30,366 nt of DNA from Pseudooctadecabacter sp. GTDB lineage: Bacteria > Pseudomonadota > Alphaproteobacteria > Rhodobacterales > Rhodobacteraceae. Where the stretch lies: positions 1-30,366 of the forward strand of contig JAHDFG010000002.1 in the NCBI GenBank assembly GCA_020628265.1, read 5' to 3'. Position 1 is the stretch's first letter; each line of letters opens with the position of its first letter. Both the position numbers and the translations under genes were made by a program. The notes under the pieces were generated by a model that saw only the letters and a program-made list of their open reading frames with translations, did not search any database and was not told the origin of the DNA. This document shows, one piece after another, positions 23,459 to 30,366 of this stretch.

Positions 23459-23473
23459 CTAACCGATTGTTAA
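23459..23473 (-). promoter_or_regulatory. CtrA-like box, fliL/fliF divergent gap
   Basis: Read on the minus strand it is TTAA-CAATCGG-TTAG, 7 of 8 conserved positions of the CtrA consensus TTAA-N7-TTAA with exact spacing. It lies 44 bases upstream of the fliL start and 57 bases upstream of fliF, able to serve both divergent units, which together hold the MS ring, C-ring, export gate and motor genes. Confidence 0.55.
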
Positions 23474-23530
23474 GGCTGGACGGCCTATTGAGGGGTATCG
23501 GCAGAACGCCACGGATGAGGGAGAACCCAC

Positions 23531-25144
23531 TTGAGCAGCCTAAATTCAGCCTGGTCCAGTCTCGATACGCGACGTCGGATAATTGTGATCGGTGCCTCAG
23601 TGGCAGTGTTTGCTGCGGTGCTTTTCCTGGCGCGATCTACCGCAAGCACTGATATGTCTTTGCTTTATGCAGGGTTGGATAATTCTTCGGCTGGGGAGGT
23701 TGTGACCGCCCTCGACCAAAGCGGGATTCAATACGACATTCGTGGGTCTTCGATTTTCGTGCCGACTGCGGAACGGGACCGTTTGCGCATGACGCTCGCG
23801 GGGCAAGGCCTGCCAGCCAACAGCGCCCAAGGGTACGAATTGCTCGATTCGCTATCGGGCTTCGGCACCACGTCCCAGATGTTCGATGCTGCCTATTGGC
23901 GTGCCAAGGAGGGTGAGCTGGCACGCACAATGCTTGCCAGTCCCCACATCCGGTCAGCCCGTGTCCACATCTCGGCCACCAGCGCCCAACCCTTTCGCCG
24001 CGAGCAAACCCCCACGGCGGCCGTCAACGTTACAACCGCCAACGGATTTCTGGATGCACAACAGGCTGATGCGCTTCGGTTCCTTGTGGCCTCCGCTGTG
24101 CCCGGCCTCGCACCGCAAGACGTCGCTGTCATTGATGGTGTAGCGGGGTTGATCACTCCGGCTGATGACCAGAACGGCGTCATCAATTCTCAGGATCGAG
24201 TCGCAGAGTTGAGGACCCGAGTTGAACGGCTTTTGGCGGCCCGCGTGGGGCCAGGAAACGCAGTGGTTGAGGTCAGTATCGATACAGTGACTGAGACGGA
24301 ATCTATTGTGGAGCGACGCTTTGACCCCGAATCTCGTGTGGCCATCAGTACGGATATCCAAGAAAGCAGCACGTCGTCACAAGACAGCGCAAACGGAGAC
24401 GTCACCGTCGCGTCCAACCTGCCGGATGGCGATGCATCAGGCGCACCTGGATCTGCGTCGACCGAGAACAGCGAAACACGTTCGATGACCAACTACGAAG
24501 TGTCGGAAACCCAACGAGAGGTCTTGCGCGCCCCAGGCGCCATCAAACGGCTGACTGTTGCTGTCCTTGTGAACGACGTGCCTGAAGTAAACGATGCAGG
24601 AGAGACAATATCGACGCCTAGACCTGCAGAGGAGTTGGAAGATTTACGCCTTCTGGTTGCCTCTGCTGTCGGGTTCGATGCCGATCGCGGCGATGAAATA
24701 ACGATCCGGTCTATGGCGTTTGAAGCCGTCGCTTTTGATGGAATGGAGGCAGGCACCGTTCCGACAACGTCCACACCTTTGGATCTCATGCGCCTCATTC
24801 AGACAGCGGTCTTGGCGATCGTTGCTCTGATCCTCGGATTGTTCGTGGTTCGTCCAATCCTATCGCAAGGCACCCCGGAAAGGGTCCTGTTGGATGACAG
24901 TGGCAGAGCGAGTGGCTCAGTCGATCTATCGTCGACAAACCCCGTCATCGAAGGCTCCGTTACCCCAGCGAATGCCGCCACGGCCGGACAACCTTCACAA
25001 GGTGCAGCTTTGGCGTCCGAGGACCCGTCATCCGATGAAGACCCTGTCGAACGCCTGCGGGGATTGATCGAAGACCGAAGGGATGAAGCCATCCAAGTCC
25101 TTCAAAGCTGGATTGATGAGCCCGAACCAGGGAGCGCGAAATGA
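23531..25144 (+). CDS. fliF: Flagellar MS-ring protein FliF
   Basis: FliF forms the inner-membrane MS ring on which rod and export gate are built. The 537-residue product has a first membrane helix at 17-35, the ring-building motifs (MSLLYAGLDNSSAGEVVTALDQSGIQYDI; AAYWRAKEGELARTM; VRSARVHIS-like IRSARVHISATSAQPFRREQTPTAAVNV), a periplasmic loop rich in Ser/Asp (about 270-320), a second helix near 421-441, and the C-terminal FliG-binding tail (EDPVERLRGLIEDRRDEAIQVLQSWI). It starts with TTG, supported by GAGGGAG about eight bases upstream and by family start. The fliG partner does not follow it, although its docking tail is intact; fliH overlaps by four bases instead. Confidence 0.95.
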   Translation: MSSLNSAWSSLDTRRRIIVIGASVAVFAAVLFLARSTASTDMSLLYAGLDNSSAGEVVTALDQSGIQYDIRGSSIFVPTAERDRLRMTLAGQGLPANSAQGYELLDSLSGFGTTSQMFDAAYWRAKEGELARTMLASPHIRSARVHISATSAQPFRREQTPTAAVNVTTANGFLDAQQADALRFLVASAVPGLAPQDVAVIDGVAGLITPADDQNGVINSQDRVAELRTRVERLLAARVGPGNAVVEVSIDTVTETESIVERRFDPESRVAISTDIQESSTSSQDSANGDVTVASNLPDGDASGAPGSASTENSETRSMTNYEVSETQREVLRAPGAIKRLTVAVLVNDVPEVNDAGETISTPRPAEELEDLRLLVASAVGFDADRGDEITIRSMAFEAVAFDGMEAGTVPTTSTPLDLMRLIQTAVLAIVALILGLFVVRPILSQGTPERVLLDDSGRASGSVDLSSTNPVIEGSVTPANAATAGQPSQGAALASEDPSSDEDPVERLRGLIEDRRDEAIQVLQSWIDEPEPGSAK

Positions 25145-25701
25145 GCTTGGGACGCATAAGCCTTGAGGACTTTGACAGCAGCGTTAAGGGCCCCAAGCCC
25201 CAGAGCACAGATTTTCGGGCCGGCTTCGCAGAGGGGCATGCCGCCGCCATGGCCGAGATAGCCGCGCAGCAGGCCCAGGCTAGTGATGAAATATCCAATT
25301 TACTTCAGGACCTCCGATTTGGTTACGAAGAGGCACGTCAGCATATTCTGTCGCAGCTCGCTCCGATCCTGTCGCAGGTCGCGGAAGCCGTGCTGCCGTC
25401 CGTGCTGCAGGAAACCTTTGCGCTGCATTTGGCCGACTACGTTGAGATGGTCGCCAGGGACGGCACCGGCGCCCCTCTCGAAATTGCGGTCCCCCAACAA
25501 ATCTTGGAACGTTTGGCGGAAACCACTGTGTTTCAATCCCAAGGTGTCTGCGTGAAGGGTCGGGCTGACTTGTCTGACGGTCAGGCCTTGATCGTAGGTG
25601 GCGGAACGCCCGTTCTGCTGGATCTCTCCAATCTCCTAACCGAGCTGCAAACCGCTCTTCGAGGTCTCGAAGGGCAAGAAAGGACTTTGTCTCATGGCTG
25701 A
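25141..25701 (+). CDS. fliH: FliH-like regulator of the flagellar export ATPase
   Basis: A 186-residue protein fitting FliH, the peripheral stator that binds FliI and the C ring. Residues 24-75 are Ala/Gln/Glu-rich helix (FRAGFAEGHAAAMAEIAAQQAQASDEISNLL), followed by ARQHILSQLAPILSQVAEAVLPSVLQETF and a C-terminal alpha/beta part with LSDGQALIVGG. It is shorter than enterobacterial FliH (about 235). Position between fliF and fliN, with ATGA overlap to fliF and eight-base overlap to fliN, is the best support because FliH sequences diverge strongly. Its partner fliI is 16 kb away in the opposite direction. Confidence 0.75.
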   Translation: MSLGRISLEDFDSSVKGPKPQSTDFRAGFAEGHAAAMAEIAAQQAQASDEISNLLQDLRFGYEEARQHILSQLAPILSQVAEAVLPSVLQETFALHLADYVEMVARDGTGAPLEIAVPQQILERLAETTVFQSQGVCVKGRADLSDGQALIVGGGTPVLLDLSNLLTELQTALRGLEGQERTLSHG

Positions 25702-25975
25702 AGCGCTACACTCCTCGCCCTCGCATCCCCTTAGAAATGTGCCGGTCGAGGTCACAATTTCGGTGGGACGGGCGCGTCCCCTTGTGCGTGATCTGCTGGA
25801 TCTGGGCGAAAATGCAATTCTCCCCCTCGATAAACGCATCGACGACCCCGTCGATCTCTACGTGGGCGGCCGCCTCATTGCGAGGGGGCAACTCGAACAG
25901 GTTGCTGACAGCGAAACCGGCCAACTGGCTGTGCGTCTGACCGAAGTTGTATCGATGGGACCGTTGGATGTTTAA
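25694..25975 (+). CDS. fliN: Flagellar C-ring (motor switch) protein FliN
   Basis: A 93-residue SpoA-domain protein: VPVEVTISVGRARPLVRDLLDLGENAILPLDKRIDDPVDLYVGGRLIARGQLEQV is a clear FliN pattern, in which the valine-rich first strand, LDLGENAILPLDK and V.LYVGGRLIARG are conserved. FliN forms the base of the switch complex and helps dock FliH. Its usual partners fliM and fliG are not in the window. The start overlaps the end of fliH by eight bases; its TAA lies inside the first codons of fliP (ATGTTTAA), coupling the two. It has no long N-terminal extension. Confidence 0.92.
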   Translation: MAEALHSSPSHPLRNVPVEVTISVGRARPLVRDLLDLGENAILPLDKRIDDPVDLYVGGRLIARGQLEQVADSETGQLAVRLTEVVSMGPLDV

Positions 25976-26705
25976 AGCTCTATGCCTTTTCGGGTTCAGC
26001 GCGCTCGGGCTTTTGATCGCGACGAACCCGGCACTGGCACAGGATGTCTCAATCACAATCGACGATGACGGGTCTTTGGCGACGCGCTCGATACAACTGT
26101 TCGTTCTGATCACTTTGTTGAGCATCGTCCCCGGGCTCGCCATTATGATCACCTGCTTCCCATTTATGGTTACTGTACTCTCAATCTTGAGGCAGGGGAT
26201 CGGACTACAGCAGTCCCCTCCGAACATGCTGATTGTAAGCTTGGCGTTGTTCCTGACCTATTTCGTCATGGAACCTGTTTTCATGGAAGCCTGGACGTCT
26301 GGAATCGATCCACTACTCGAGGATCGCCTGACATTGGAAGAGGCCTTTGTTCAGGTAATGGAACCGTTCAGAACTTTTATGGCTGGACGCGTGGCACCCG
26401 ACACATTTGAAGATCTTGCGGCGCTGAGGCCCGCTATGCAAAACGAAGTGCCTATAAATGATGCGCCACTTTCCTTGCTCGTTCCGTCATTTCTTTTGAG
26501 TGAGATTGAACGTGCTTTTCAAATCGGTTTCCTCGTCTTCCTCCCGTTCCTCATCATCGACTTGATCGTCGCCGCGATTTTGATGTCGATGGGCATGATG
26601 ATGGTCCCGCCGGCCATCGTTTCATTGCCCTTCAAACTTGCATTCTTCGTGGTGGCAGACGGCTGGAGCCTTATCGCAAGCAGTCTGGTACGAAGCTACT
26701 TCTAG
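25968..26705 (+). CDS. fliP: Flagellar type III export gate protein FliP
   Basis: The main subunit of the export gate. The 245-residue precursor has a cleavable signal (MFKALCLFGFSALGLLIAT..., ALA at 22-24), then the FliP family sequence: LFVLITLLSIVPGLAIMITCFPFMVTVLSILRQGIGLQQSPPN (gate helix region), LFLTYFVMEPVF, PLSLLVPSFLLSEIERAFQIGFLVFLPFLIIDLIVAAIL, and MGMMMVPPAIVSLPFKLAFFVVADGW. The ATG at 25968 is chosen for the signal peptide; it overlaps the fliN stop by eight bases. No fliO lies between fliN and fliP. It ends the fliF unit, 142 bases from the convergent flgI stop. Confidence 0.96.
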   Translation: MFKALCLFGFSALGLLIATNPALAQDVSITIDDDGSLATRSIQLFVLITLLSIVPGLAIMITCFPFMVTVLSILRQGIGLQQSPPNMLIVSLALFLTYFVMEPVFMEAWTSGIDPLLEDRLTLEEAFVQVMEPFRTFMAGRVAPDTFEDLAALRPAMQNEVPINDAPLSLLVPSFLLSEIERAFQIGFLVFLPFLIIDLIVAAILMSMGMMMVPPAIVSLPFKLAFFVVADGWSLIASSLVRSYF

Positions 26706-26847
26706 GACTGTTGAGTGTGGAAAACTGTCGCGGCTCGCTGAAACTCCCCTCGATAAGATCGCTCCCCTCCGTTCACAAGACTTCAAAACGAACTCGTATG
26801 TCGGTATGTCGGTGCTGACAAAACCCAACCCAATTGCCCAAGCCGCA

Positions 26848-27948
26848 CTATCGAACAACAAACTCAGCGTGCAATGCACCGGCTGCTTTGATGCTTTTGA
26901 GGATATCGATCATATCCCTGGGCGACACACCTAAGGCATTCAATCCCGCAACCACTTCGGACAATGAGGTACCCTCAGGTATTTCGGCAAGGCCAATGCC
27001 GGGCTCTTCCTCAATGGCCGCGTTCGTATTTGGAACGACAATCGTTTCACCAGCAGCAAACGGGTTTGGTTGAACGACGATCGGGGTTTCCTCAATACGT
27101 AAAGTCAAGTTGCCCTGACTTACCGCCACTCTCGAAATCCTGACATCATCTCCCATAACGATTGTTCCGGACCTCTGGTCCACGACGACGCGGGCGCGTC
27201 GCTCAGGCTCAACCAGTATGTTTTCCACCCTTACAAGAGCATGGGCGGGTGATATCGCTCCGGTTGCGGAGATATCCAAACGCACGGTACCAGCATCAAG
27301 CATAACGGCAACGCCACGGCCATAAGTCTGATTGATTGCTGTTTCAATTCGAGCGGCCGTTGTAAAATCCGGCGATCGTAATGCGAGCCGGATGACATCA
27401 AGCTCCGAGAAATCAAAGGCCACCTCCCGCTCTACAATAGCGCCCGATGGAATGACGCCTGAGGTGGGAACGCCCTGGACGACACCGCCACCATCGCCCT
27501 CAGCAGAGACACCGCCAGCAATGATCGTTCCTTGAGCAACGGCGTAAATCTCACCATCTGCGGCGTTGAGGGGTGTCATGATCAATGTTCCGCCAAGGAG
27601 GCTATCTGCATCCCCAATTGCTGAAATGGTCACATCAATCTGACTCCCGGCCCTCGAAAACGGCGGAAGACTTGCCGTAACGAGTACGGCTGCAACATTG
27701 TTGGGGCGGAACTGTTCACCCGTAACATTAACACCAAGCCGTTCGAGAATATTGCTCATGATTTCTTCGGTGAACGGTGAGTTCCTCAGACCATCCCCCG
27801 TGCCGTTGAGCCCGACAACGAGGCCATAGCCCACCAGATCATTCGTACGAACTCCATCGAACTCAACCAGGTCTTTTATGCGGATAGGCGACGCAGCCGC
27901 AATCGATGAGATCAAGACAAGGGCGATCGCGAGATATGTTCTGATCAA
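26848..27948 (-). CDS. flgI: Flagellar P-ring protein FlgI
   Basis: The periplasmic P-ring subunit, 366 residues, the standard length. A Sec signal peptide (MIRTYLAIALVLISSIAAA) is followed at once by the family start SPIRIKDLVEFDGVRTNDLVGYGLVVGLNGTGDG. Further diagnostic blocks are NNVAAVLVTASLPPFSRAGSQIDVTISAIGDADSL, GGTLIMTPLNAADGEIYAVAQG, GAIVEREV, VVVDQRSGTIVMGDDVRIS and LNALGVSPRDMIDILKSIKAAGALHAEFVV. It overlaps flgL by four bases. Assembly requires FlgA, encoded in the rod operon. Confidence 0.97.
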   Translation of the reverse strand: MIRTYLAIALVLISSIAAASPIRIKDLVEFDGVRTNDLVGYGLVVGLNGTGDGLRNSPFTEEIMSNILERLGVNVTGEQFRPNNVAAVLVTASLPPFSRAGSQIDVTISAIGDADSLLGGTLIMTPLNAADGEIYAVAQGTIIAGGVSAEGDGGGVVQGVPTSGVIPSGAIVEREVAFDFSELDVIRLALRSPDFTTAARIETAINQTYGRGVAVMLDAGTVRLDISATGAISPAHALVRVENILVEPERRARVVVDQRSGTIVMGDDVRISRVAVSQGNLTLRIEETPIVVQPNPFAAGETIVVPNTNAAIEEEPGIGLAEIPEGTSLSEVVAGLNALGVSPRDMIDILKSIKAAGALHAEFVVR

Positions 27949-28955
27949 CGCAAATACTCCGTTAAGGAAAGGCGCGAGAGACGCGCTGTCACAATATAGT
28001 GGGTTTCCAGTTGCGCCTGGACAGCCTCAAGCTTGGCCGCAGTCTCGTATGGATCTGCAGAGACGAGATCATTGCGCGCGATCGAGAAGGACGCTTCCTG
28101 TGCGGAAATACGTGCTGACACCTCGGCAATTTTGCCTTCTGCATAACCCAACCGAGCCTGTAAATCCGTCAAGCCAGCCGACGCGGTCAGTAGGTCGACT
28201 CCGGCTTCCCGAAGCAAGGCACTGGACCCGTCCGGATCAAGCGACACGGAAGCGTCGGTTGTAAATGCAGCTTTTGCATAGGCTTTTAGGAGATCACGTA
28301 CCGCCTGATCGTCAGCTGAGACATCCACGGAAAGCGACAAGTCATCCTCGGTCGGGCGCGACAACGAACCGGTGGCCTGACTGAGGGAACCAAGTGTTTC
28401 GAAACCGGAACCTGCATCATCAAACCAGCTGTCGATCGCGGCACCAACGTCAACGGGATCAGACAGGCCTGAGACATGGGTGCGGATATCATTCAACATA
28501 ACCTCGGCGTCTGCCAGCGGGGGGGTGGAAACGTCGTTGCCGCCAAAAAGCGCTCGGTCACCGAGGCGCGTATTGAATGCAGCAATTGTTGCACGAAACG
28601 CGTGCTCTGCTTCGCGACTTGCAGACGCTTTCTGGCTTGAAGAAGACGCAGCATCGATTTTGAGCAGGAGGTCACTCACCGAAGCTCGCTGAGTTTCCGC
28701 TTTGCCGAGCGCAATTTGCATGGTGGATAGCATCTGCGCCGTCTCGAGATTAGTCGTCGAAAACTGTTCGAGCAAATCCAGCTGTCGGTCGATGCTGGAA
28801 AGAATGGATTGGCCAGGACCAAGATGAGCCGTTAGATCAGATTTCTCCCCAGTGGTCATTTCCTGCACGAGCGTATTCAGGTCATTTTTGATGCGCGTGC
28901 TGGTCTGGACATTGTAAAAATGTTGGCGCAGATCGCCGATGGTAGATCCGGGCAT
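27945..28955 (-). CDS. flgL: Flagellar hook-filament junction protein FlgL
   Basis: A 336-residue flagellin-like protein that joins the hook (through FlgK) to the filament. The N-terminal helix region (IGDLRQHFYNVQTSTRIKNDLNTLVQEMTTGEKSDL) and the C-terminal D0/D1 region (EASFSIARNDLVSADPYETAAKLEAVQAQLETHYIVTARLSRLSLTEYLR) match the FlgL/flagellin ends, and RALFGGNDVSTPPLA is the FlgL form of the LFGG motif. It begins three bases after the flgK stop and overlaps flgI downstream, so flgK-flgL-flgI form one unit. FlgN encoded at 5431 is its likely export chaperone. Confidence 0.92.
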   Translation of the reverse strand: MPGSTIGDLRQHFYNVQTSTRIKNDLNTLVQEMTTGEKSDLTAHLGPGQSILSSIDRQLDLLEQFSTTNLETAQMLSTMQIALGKAETQRASVSDLLLKIDAASSSSQKASASREAEHAFRATIAAFNTRLGDRALFGGNDVSTPPLADAEVMLNDIRTHVSGLSDPVDVGAAIDSWFDDAGSGFETLGSLSQATGSLSRPTEDDLSLSVDVSADDQAVRDLLKAYAKAAFTTDASVSLDPDGSSALLREAGVDLLTASAGLTDLQARLGYAEGKIAEVSARISAQEASFSIARNDLVSADPYETAAKLEAVQAQLETHYIVTARLSRLSLTEYLR

Positions 28956-28958
28956 GAC

Positions 28959-30366
28959 TTAAATCTCCAACAATCTCTGGATAAGGGTGTCGACAGTCTG
29001 AACGACGCGCGCATTTGCGGAATAGGCCTGCTCAATTCGCAACAGCATCTGCATTTCGTAGTCGGTGTCGACGCCATTGGCCGCCTCGGCCTCTTTCAAC
29101 GACGTCCAGCGTGCCTTCTCGAATCCGAGTTCAATCTCAAATCCCAAACGACGTGCACCAATGTCGGCCATCAAACCGGCGGCGCGGCCAGCTGCACCAA
29201 GACTTTCGACATCTCCCGATGAAGTCCTCGGGTCGGCTAGGGCACTGGACAAGGAGTGAAGTAACGTCGCATCACCAGCTGGTCCGGACGTGGCGGCGTT
29301 TACCCCATCACGCAATCGACTAACGACGCCGCCTTGCTCGGGGTCGACCGCCGCGTTTAATGAAAGGCGTCCAGCGAGGCCGGTCAGGTTCGCCACGTCA
29401 AACGCAACGCCACTGTCCGTCAGCAAGCCAGCCTCGCCATTTGCAAGGGTCCGGTCAACAGAAGGGTCCTGAAAGCGCATAATCAGATCGGCCGCAAGGT
29501 GATCCAGGCCAGTCTGTGCATCGACCAGTTCCACATCTCTCGCTTGGAAGGCGGCCCCAAGGGTTCCCCCGCCCATCTTGCCAAGGCCATCCGTCGCAAG
29601 CGGAATCCCGTCAACGATTAACCCACCAAGGCCGCTGCTTTGGATAGTCATATCCGCGGTAATCACCGGAGATTGCGCAAACCCGAATTGTTTTGCTTTT
29701 CCATCCAGCAAGGTTTCGCCACTTGGTGTCATCAAGGCAATGGCACCCGCATCGCGATCAAGCTCTCGCACAGGGACAATTTGAGCAATCTGATCGACAA
29801 TCCGCTGACGTTCATCCAAAAGACTTGATGGATCAGAGCCTGTGTTGCGGAAATACTGAATATCGGCGTTGAGCCGTTCGACCTGTACCAATGACCGATT
29901 TAGGGTCGCCACCTGATCAGCGATTGCCGTGTCCGCAACAACTCTTTTGTCTTGAATGGCACGACTTGCTTCGTTGAGACCGCCTGCCAGATCATCAAGT
30001 CTGTCTCTCAACGCGGCGAGCCGTACTGTGGATGAAGGGTCCGTTGCCGCATCGACGAGAGCAGTCTCAACCGCGACGATACGCGCCGAAATTGAGGCGC
30101 TGGAACCAACTGATCCGATGATGCCTTCAACGTCTTGCATCGTGGAGACGAGGGAATTGTATGCCCCCAAGCCCGCATCTGCCATGCGCCGGTCTGACAA
30201 GAGGCCCCTGTCGACAAATCGAATGATCGCGCCAATCTCGACCCCTGCACCGCGGCCACCGACCTGGGCGGCGGATAGATTCAGGCTGCGTCGCCCATAC
30301 CCGTCCGTCAGCGAGTTCGCGACATTCGACGATACGACTTCGGCCATGCGGGAGGCCGCTGTCATT
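28959..30366 (-). CDS. flgK: Flagellar hook-associated protein FlgK, N-terminus cut by window edge
   Basis: The first hook-filament junction protein. About 469 residues are inside the window. The visible beginning (TAASRMAEVVSSNVANSLTDGYGRRSLNL) is the FlgK motif that normally follows some ten to fifteen residues of N-terminus, so the real start is just past the right edge; the ATG at 30363-30365 is an internal Met. The body shows VGGRGAGVEIGAIIRFVDRGL and the helical D1 region, with a conserved end, NGVDTDYEMQMLLRIEQAYSANARVVQTVDTLIQRLLEI. It is the most upstream visible gene of flgK-flgL-flgI, and its promoter, and probably flgE, lie outside. Confidence 0.93.
   Translation of the reverse strand, partial: MTAASRMAEVVSSNVANSLTDGYGRRSLNLSAAQVGGRGAGVEIGAIIRFVDRGLLSDRRMADAGLGAYNSLVSTMQDVEGIIGSVGSSASISARIVAVETALVDAATDPSSTVRLAALRDRLDDLAGGLNEASRAIQDKRVVADTAIADQVATLNRSLVQVERLNADIQYFRNTGSDPSSLLDERQRIVDQIAQIVPVRELDRDAGAIALMTPSGETLLDGKAKQFGFAQSPVITADMTIQSSGLGGLIVDGIPLATDGLGKMGGGTLGAAFQARDVELVDAQTGLDHLAADLIMRFQDPSVDRTLANGEAGLLTDSGVAFDVANLTGLAGRLSLNAAVDPEQGGVVSRLRDGVNAATSGPAGDATLLHSLSSALADPRTSSGDVESLGAAGRAAGLMADIGARRLGFEIELGFEKARWTSLKEAEAANGVDTDYEMQMLLRIEQAYSANARVVQTVDTLIQRLLEI

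Noticed and set aside
26797..26812. Tandem 8-base repeat TATGTCGG x2 in the fliP/flgI gap
   Set aside because: Only two copies and no adjoining structure; most likely chance or minor slippage.

Overview
This window is a dense flagellar gene cluster from an alphaproteobacterium, most likely a member of the Rhodobacterales (Roseobacter group). Reasons: the flaF-flbT pair behind a short flagellin, a rod-binding-only FlgJ, a DUF1217 protein, a MotE-type protein, short FlgA and FliN, extensive stop/start overlap between genes, GC-rich codon use, and CtrA-like boxes (TTAA-N7-TTAA type) in the divergent promoters. I cannot name a species.

Layout. Bases 1-2664 are not flagellar: the start of an unrecognised membrane protein running off the left edge (minus), then ubiE-ubiB (plus), two ubiquinone biosynthesis genes. 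From 2665 to the right edge essentially every gene is flagellar, in seven blocks of alternating direction. (a) fliK-flgD, minus, 5058-2665: hook length control and hook cap. (b) flgJ-flgN-fliC-flaF-flbT-DUF1217, plus, 5169-8457: rod-binding protein, chaperone, flagellin and its post-transcriptional regulators. (c) fliI, minus, 9795-8485: export ATPase alone. (d) flgB-flgC-fliE-fliQ-flgF-flgG-flgA-flgH-fliL2, plus, 9879-14424: rod, L-ring, one export gate subunit, and a FliL-like protein. (e) fliL-[DUF6468-like]-motE-motA-[736-aa periplasmic repeat protein]-flhA-fliR-flhB-[FliJ-like], minus, 23415-14414: motor proteins followed by the export gate. (f) fliF-fliH-fliN-fliP, plus, 23531-26705: MS ring, export regulator, C-ring and gate. 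(g) flgK-flgL-flgI, minus, right edge to 26848: hook-filament junction and P-ring.

Together these encode most of a complete flagellum. Not seen in the window: fliG, fliM, fliO, motB and flgE. flgE and motB may lie beyond the right edge (inference from related clusters). Control appears concentrated in three divergent gaps (fliK/flgJ, fliI/flgB, fliL/fliF) and the gap before fliC, each carrying a CtrA-like half-site pair. The flagellin leader also carries a run of five small inverted repeats, a plausible target for the FlbT/FlaF pair encoded just downstream.

The least understood genes are the 736-aa periplasmic protein translationally coupled to motA (a possible MotC counterpart), a 124-aa coiled-coil protein coupled to flhB (a possible FliJ), and the 116-aa membrane protein between fliL and motE. 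No rRNA, tRNA, CRISPR or mobile element was seen, and no stretch over 300 bases lacks a gene.
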